Shown here in pieces: positions 59,608 through 64,000 of a stretch of 64,000 nucleotides of DNA. The notes under the pieces are model-generated. The model had not been told where the DNA came from. It did not search any database and was given only the letters and a program-made list of their open reading frames with translations. Positions within the stretch are counted from its first letter, which is position 1. Every line of letters starts with the position of its first letter. Source of the DNA: an uncultured Acidobacteriota bacterium (lineage in GTDB: Bacteria; Acidobacteriota; UBA6911; RPQK01; JAJDTT01); NCBI GenBank assembly GCA_951812665.1, contig CATOST010000010.1, positions 1-64,000 of the forward strand, read 5' to 3'. The translations under genes were made by a program, and so were the position numbers.

Positions 59608-59704
59608 ACCCTGAGCCGAGAAACCATGGTCGAAGTCACTGGCGACGGCGTTAGGCGCCCGCCGTGAATTCCGCCATGGGGGACTAGTTTAACAGGGAAG
59701 AGGG

Positions 59705-59806
59705 ACTGGGCGCCTGAAAGACGCCCTTCCAATCGGCACCCAGAAGGACGCCGCTCCAGACGCCCTTCCAATCGGCGCCTGAAAGACGCCGCTCCAGACG
59801 CCGCTC
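59705..59806 (+). repeat. GGCG/CGCC hairpin element next to the M1-like gene
   Basis: Repeats of GCGCCTGAAAGACGCC (59711, 59775) and CAGACGCCCTTCCAATCGGC, about 65 bp apart, with pairing GGGCG/CGCCC and GGCG/CGCC and a GAAAG loop. It ends 3 bp before the stop codon of the M1-like gene (59810). The remaining bases between tRNA-Ala and this element show nothing recognisable. Confidence 0.7.
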
Positions 59807-59809
59807 GGC

Positions 59810-61792
59810 TTATCCGGAGACGGTGCGGGGGCGGGTGAAGGGCTCCTCGAGGTATTTCTTGGCTTCGGCCTGGGCTCCGTTGTAATCGATCTTGCTGTTG
59901 GCGGCCTTGCGGTATTCCGACTTGGCCCGTTCCCGCTGGCCCAGAATGTCGTAGATCTTTCCCAGGTAGATGTGGATCCAGGTCTCGATCCAGGGGGGAT
60001 TCAGGTTCCCGTTGAGCGACTCCCGGAAGGCGTTGGCCGAATTGGAGAAGCTGTGCTGCTCGAAGAACACCTCACCCAGCCGATAGCTGGCCATGGAGCT
60101 TCTGTCGTCCATCTCCTTGGCCTTCTCGAATTCCTGAATCGCCGCCACGAACTCCGATTTTCGCTGGTAGTCCTCACCCAGCGCGATGTGGACCAGGACT
60201 CGCATCCGGTCCGAATCGTTCAGGATCTTCCCGTTGGGATCCACCACCACCCGGAGAGGCCGGTTCTGCATATCGAGCTTGAACGAGGTGGAGCGGCCTC
60301 CGATGACCAATTTGTCGTCCTTGGCCTCGCCCTTGGTCTCGATTCGCAGGTCGGCCGGCATGCGGAAGAGGTCGATGTCCTGCTTCACCTGACCGCGGAT
60401 CTGGAAGCTCCCGTCTCTCAGTTTGTAGATGTTGTAGTCGATCTTGAACTCGGGGACTCCGACCGACTCGACCCACTGGACGAAGAACCAGCCGTAGTCT
60501 TCGCCGGTCTTCCGTTGGACGAAGTCGACGAATTCGGAGAGGCCGGTCTCCTGGTCCTTCCGCTCCTGATACCACTCTTTGAAATACCCATTGAAATCAT
60601 CCCGGCCGATGAGCTGACCCAACATGTAGAGCACCCAGGCCCCCTTGCTGCCGACGATGGACTCGTACTGGGAAGAGCCGGGTTTGAAGGTGAGGCCCTC
60701 GGTGATGGGCGCCAGTTTCTGGTGCTTCATGGCGTCCACGGCCTCACGCGCCAACACGGCACGAAAATCGTCGGCGTGGTTCACCTCCATGTAGCGGAGA
60801 GCGGCATAGGTACAGAAACCCTCTCGGAGGAAGACGTCCCGGTCCCCCTTCAAGCGCGCCGAGTAGCCCCACCAATGACGGGCCAGCCGCTTGGCCAACT
60901 CCATCACCGGCATCCGCCTGGCCTCGAGCATTCCGGATTCCAGCAATATCAGGCCGAACGACCCGGAGGTCTCCAATTCCACCTTGCCCACCGAAACCAG
61001 GTCCAGACTGGACAGCGGGCCGGGTCCGTACTCCTGGTTGAAGAATTCCAGGATCTTTCCGATCTCCTGGGCCCAGGGAGCCAAGTCGTCCTTGAAATCC
61101 TCCCTCACGTGGAAACTGACCGGGACCGGACCCTCCTCGAAGGTCTGGCGCAGGAATTGGGAGACCACCACGGGGATCTCGGTCAGGGGGAAGTCACTCG
61201 TCCAATTGAAGACTTCCGTGACGCCCTCGGTCCGGATCGACTCCAGGCGGCCGGGCGCTACGGCCGAGAATCCGAGGGGAACCCGGACCGACACCTTGGC
61301 CGTTGCCGAGTCCAAGGGGAGCAGGTGTTGCGGGAACCAGCGGCCTTCGGTCAGGAGCAGGGCTCCGTCGGGGGAGATCACGGCCTTCTCGGTGCGAGCG
61401 ACGTTCAGGAAGGCGAATTCATCGCCTTCCAGATTCCCCTCGAACCGGAAACTGAGCGTCACCTCGGTCCCCGGATTGAGGGACTTGGGGCCCTGAACCC
61501 TCATATTCTTCTGGCTCAGGTCGTCGAATCGGGTCGAGTACCGGTTCCCGTCCTGGTCCAGGGTCGACAGAATGCTGAGTTGGTTGTTGAAATCGAAGGG
61601 AATGCTGAGGATGTTCTCCAAGACCTTGAAGGTGATCCGGGCCGTCCCCTCCAGGAAACGCTCCTGGGGGTCCACCTCCACCTCGATGTCGTAGTGGCTC
61701 ACATCCAGCAGACGCGGTCCGGCGGGAGCCGTCTGCGCCCATGCCAGGGCATTTCCCAGAACCAGAAGAGCAATCGCAGTCAGCACTTTCAT
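59810..61792 (-). CDS. M1 aminopeptidase-fold protein without zinc site, with TPR tail
   Basis: 660 residues from ATG 61792 (AGGAGTG upstream); signal peptide to about 19. The N-terminal beta-domain (HYDIEVEVDPQERFLEGTAR) and catalytic-like domain follow the M1 order, but the zinc motif H-E-x-x-H is KRLAR (301-305) before HWWG, and the exopeptidase G-A-M-E-N motif is also absent (ETSGSFGLIL). The distal Glu remains in FLREGFCTYAALRYM (Glu324). Two or three TPR units occupy about 550-640. It should be a pseudopeptidase, perhaps a binding protein. Lies 10 bp after lpxB. Confidence 0.8.
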   Translation of the reverse strand: MKVLTAIALLVLGNALAWAQTAPAGPRLLDVSHYDIEVEVDPQERFLEGTARITFKVLENILSIPFDFNNQLSILSTLDQDGNRYSTRFDDLSQKNMRVQGPKSLNPGTEVTLSFRFEGNLEGDEFAFLNVARTEKAVISPDGALLLTEGRWFPQHLLPLDSATAKVSVRVPLGFSAVAPGRLESIRTEGVTEVFNWTSDFPLTEIPVVVSQFLRQTFEEGPVPVSFHVREDFKDDLAPWAQEIGKILEFFNQEYGPGPLSSLDLVSVGKVELETSGSFGLILLESGMLEARRMPVMELAKRLARHWWGYSARLKGDRDVFLREGFCTYAALRYMEVNHADDFRAVLAREAVDAMKHQKLAPITEGLTFKPGSSQYESIVGSKGAWVLYMLGQLIGRDDFNGYFKEWYQERKDQETGLSEFVDFVQRKTGEDYGWFFVQWVESVGVPEFKIDYNIYKLRDGSFQIRGQVKQDIDLFRMPADLRIETKGEAKDDKLVIGGRSTSFKLDMQNRPLRVVVDPNGKILNDSDRMRVLVHIALGEDYQRKSEFVAAIQEFEKAKEMDDRSSMASYRLGEVFFEQHSFSNSANAFRESLNGNLNPPWIETWIHIYLGKIYDILGQRERAKSEYRKAANSKIDYNGAQAEAKKYLEEPFTRPRTVSG

Positions 61793-61802
61793 GGCATCAC
61801 TC

Positions 61803-62951
61803 CTACAGATAACGGCGGACCCGCATCGCAGCTTCACGATACGCGTTCTGCCGGCCCAGACGGCCTGCGGCCTGTCCTAATTTCTCCCTGACGCTCGCCC
61901 TCTCCCCCTCCTGAGTGAGAAGCCGTACCAGATAGCGGCCGATGGTCCGTCCCCGGGCTTGCCATTGAATGAACTCGGGCACGATACGTTCGCCCATGAC
62001 CAGGTTGGTCAGAGAGTAGGTCCGGGTCCGGACCAGAAGACGGGCGAATATCCATGTCGGCCACGACATCCGGTAGACCATGGCGAACGGAACGCGCAGC
62101 AACGTGGCTTCCAATGTAGAGGTCCCACTTTTGATTATGGCACAGTCGGCCCGGGGAAGGACTTGGGCCGTGTCCTCCTCCCGAAACTCCAAGGGCAAGG
62201 GCTTGCCTCGCCTCCCCAACCAGCTTCGATAGACTTTCTTCAGTTCCTCCAGCGGTACGTCCGGAGCCTTGACCACCCAGTATCGCGCCTGGCAGCGGCG
62301 GGAAGCGTAGCGGGCCGCGTCCAGCAACCGCGGGAAGATTCGCTGCACCTCCTGGATCCGGCTACCCGGCAACAAGGCTACGACCGGCTCCTCCTGGGGT
62401 CCGGAGCCGCCACCGGGCGCCACTTTTCGAAGCCGCTCCAGCGACGGATTCCCGACGTAGCGGGCGTTGACGCCCCGGCTTCGAAAGTACTCCTGCTCGA
62501 AGGGAAAAACGGCCAGTACCAAGTCCACGTCCCTCCGCAGCTGGCGGACGCGCGAAGAGCGCCAAGCCCAAACCTGGGGTGCAATGAAATATACGACCGT
62601 CACACCCGCCTGTTTCAAGCGGCGGGCCAGCCTCAGATTGAAATCGGGGAAGTCGACCAGGATGGCGAGTCTGGTCCGGCGCAACCGGACCTCCCGGAGA
62701 AGGTTCCGGTACAGCTTCCAATAACTGGACAGATTCCCAGCCGCCTCCCAGGGACCGATGGCGGCGAGCTTGGAAACGTCCTCCAGCAGGTCGACACCCG
62801 CCTGGGACATTTTTTGGCTTCCGCTTCCGAACCACTGGATCCGGACCCCGGGGCAGAGCCGGTCGACTTCCCGGACCAGAGCCGCGGCATGCTGTTCGCC
62901 GGAGGTTTCTCCGGCCACCACCAGAACGGAGACTTTTGGAATCACATCCAT
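61803..62951 (-). CDS. lpxB: Lipid-A-disaccharide synthase
   Basis: 382 residues from ATG 62951 (the frame is open to 63008). Family motifs: VVAGETSGEQHAAALVRE, FGSGSQKMSQAGVDLL, ILVDFPDFNLRLARRLK, YFIAPQVWAWRSSRVRQL, VALLPGSRIQEVQRIFP and AIIKSGTSTLEATLL. It condenses UDP-2,3-diacyl-glucosamine with lipid X, which shows that this is a lipid-A-making diderm. The M1-like gene follows by 10 bp. Confidence 0.94.
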   Translation of the reverse strand: MDVIPKVSVLVVAGETSGEQHAAALVREVDRLCPGVRIQWFGSGSQKMSQAGVDLLEDVSKLAAIGPWEAAGNLSSYWKLYRNLLREVRLRRTRLAILVDFPDFNLRLARRLKQAGVTVVYFIAPQVWAWRSSRVRQLRRDVDLVLAVFPFEQEYFRSRGVNARYVGNPSLERLRKVAPGGGSGPQEEPVVALLPGSRIQEVQRIFPRLLDAARYASRRCQARYWVVKAPDVPLEELKKVYRSWLGRRGKPLPLEFREEDTAQVLPRADCAIIKSGTSTLEATLLRVPFAMVYRMSWPTWIFARLLVRTRTYSLTNLVMGERIVPEFIQWQARGRTIGRYLVRLLTQEGERASVREKLGQAAGRLGRQNAYREAAMRVRRYL

Positions 62952-63065
62952 TGGACTGGACGGGGCGCCGGAAGTTTCACGCGGCTGCGATATTCCGCGC
63001 AGGGTCATATCGGGTGGGCCGAATTCCCCGGCCGGAATCGCCGCGGACGCCCGGCCCGGGGTTCG

Positions 63066-64000
63066 TTACTCGATCCGGTCGCGAATCCAGCCTCCGCCCA
63101 AGACCCGGTCACCCTGGTAGAAGACCGCTGCCTGACCCGGCGAGACCGACATCTGAGGAGCGTCGAAGACGACACGCGCCACTCCTCGTCCGTTCTCCCC
63201 TGCCGCCGTCCCGCAGCTGATCTCCGCGGGGGCCTCGGCATGCCGGGAACGGATTTTGACCGAGGCTCGGACCGGGCGCCGGGGCGTCCGTCCCGAGATC
63301 CAATGGACCCGCTCGGCCACCAGACCCGTGCTGAACAGCTGCTCCCTGTAACCGACGATCACGGCGTTCCTCCGCCGGTCCAGACGCAGGACGTACAGAG
63401 GCCGTGGATGCGAGATACCCAAGCCCCGCCTCTGTCCCACCGTGAATCGAAACAGTCCCCGGTGAGTCCCCAGCCTCGAGCCGTCCCCCATGAGCACCGG
63501 CCCGGGACGCTGCTGCTCCTGCAGGACCGGCAGAAAACCCTGATCCACCCCTTTGGCCTGCCGGCGAATGAAGTCGGTGTAGTTGCCGCCGGAGACGAAA
63601 CAGATTTCCTGGCTCTCCGGTTTGTCGGCCGTGATCAACCCCTGGGCGCGGGCGATGTCCCGAACCGCGGCCTTGGGATACTCGCCCACGGGAAAGAGCG
63701 TCCGGGCCAACTGATCCTGGCTGAGCTCAAACAGAAAATAGGACTGGTCCTTGTCCGTGTCCCGGGCCTTCAGGAGCACATGGCCGTCCTCACCATCATG
63801 GTCCACCCGAACGTAGTGACCGGTGGCCACCCGCGGGAAGCCGATCTGACGAGCGAAATCCATCAACCGGTCGAACTTGACGAAGGTATTGCAGAGGACG
63901 CAGGGAGACGGAGTCCTGCCCTCCAGGTACTCTCCGATAAAGGTCCGGATGACCTTTTCCCGGAAGACCTTCTCCATGTTGACGACGTAAAACGGCAGCG
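63066..64000 (-). CDS. mnmA: tRNA-uridine 2-sulfurtransferase MnmA (5' end outside window)
   Basis: About 310 residues of the C-terminal part. It contains the catalytic Cys regions TPSPCVLCNTFVKFDRLM and SQEICFVSGGNY, the tRNA-binding DKDQSYFLFELSQ and the barrel end with FTVGQRRGLGI. It thiolates U34 of Lys, Glu and Gln tRNAs. The start, with the PP-loop ATP site, lies beyond 64000. The gap to lpxB is 115 bp. Confidence 0.93.
   Translation of the reverse strand, partial: LPFYVVNMEKVFREKVIRTFIGEYLEGRTPSPCVLCNTFVKFDRLMDFARQIGFPRVATGHYVRVDHDGEDGHVLLKARDTDKDQSYFLFELSQDQLARTLFPVGEYPKAAVRDIARAQGLITADKPESQEICFVSGGNYTDFIRRQAKGVDQGFLPVLQEQQRPGPVLMGDGSRLGTHRGLFRFTVGQRRGLGISHPRPLYVLRLDRRRNAVIVGYREQLFSTGLVAERVHWISGRTPRRPVRASVKIRSRHAEAPAEISCGTAAGENGRGVARVVFDAPQMSVSPGQAAVFYQGDRVLGGGWIRDRIE

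Overview
The window is GC-rich, gene-dense bacterial chromosome. It encodes a lipid A enzyme (LpxB), TonB-dependent outer-membrane receptors with an N-terminal carboxypeptidase-regulatory-like domain, CRTAC1/FG-GAP proteins, long TPR proteins and a cytochrome c/monooxygenase/TPR fusion. Together these point to a diderm heterotroph, most likely Acidobacteriota; that is inference from gene content, as no rRNA or marker gene is present.

Layout. 0-3.2 kb: a secreted FG-GAP propeller gene whose 3' part is broken by several single-base frameshifts, plus a redoxin lipoprotein. 3.2-7.4 kb: CRTAC1 protein, Tat-exported sulfite-oxidase-like molybdoenzyme, TPR protein. 7.4-11.5 kb (minus): secreted propeller glycosidase-like protein, a thiamine-diphosphate enzyme and an alpha/beta hydrolase. 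12.4-16.2 kb: glycolate oxidase encoded as a GlcD-GlcE fusion followed by GlcF. 16.2-18.8 kb: small coiled-coil/membrane ORFs around a subtilisin-like peptidase, flanked by a short direct repeat. 18.8-26.7 kb: two near-identical 1215-residue TonB receptors in tandem, each with its own matching promoter. 26.9-34.8 kb: cytochrome/monooxygenase/TPR lipoprotein, MFS transporter, a secreted triple RidA fusion, a phosphoribosyltransferase, MobA and a serine hydrolase. 34.8-39.8 kb: acetolactate-synthase-like enzyme, a KARI of the fungal-like type, cupin, PabB, tRNA-His. 39.9-40.7 kb: three small unknown genes. 40.9-50.1 kb: a divergent peptide-type ABC transporter locus (substrate-binding protein, two permeases, a NodB-like protein with a frameshift and an Eis-like GNAT on the minus strand; two ATPases on the plus strand). 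50.1-53.6 kb: LRR protein, PhyH dioxygenase, zinc-ribbon rhomboid, FAD amino-acid oxidase. 53.9-56.5 kb: sulfate activation and reduction (CysH, Sat-CysC) with a clear promoter. 56.5-59.6 kb: an island of gene fragments, a DUF433/DUF5615 toxin-antitoxin pair and an AAA ATPase with a truncated partner, next to tRNA-Ala. 59.8-64 kb: an M1-peptidase-fold protein lacking the zinc site, LpxB, MnmA (cut by the window end).

The most unusual feature is a set of short hairpin-forming repeats concentrated at gene 3' ends: (i) a 28-bp-period unit with stem GGCGRC/GYCGCC and loop AAGAAA, in four arrays (18 units), one of them read in frame as the C-terminus of a transporter lipoprotein; (ii) a covarying 8-bp-stem hairpin with loop ACAAG (three copies); (iii) a GGCG..CGCC element beside the M1-like gene; and (iv) a larger dispersed element (two copies plus a tail fragment) that has cut into two genes of the defence-like island. 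Stem changes are mostly compensatory, which suggests that structure, not sequence, is kept.
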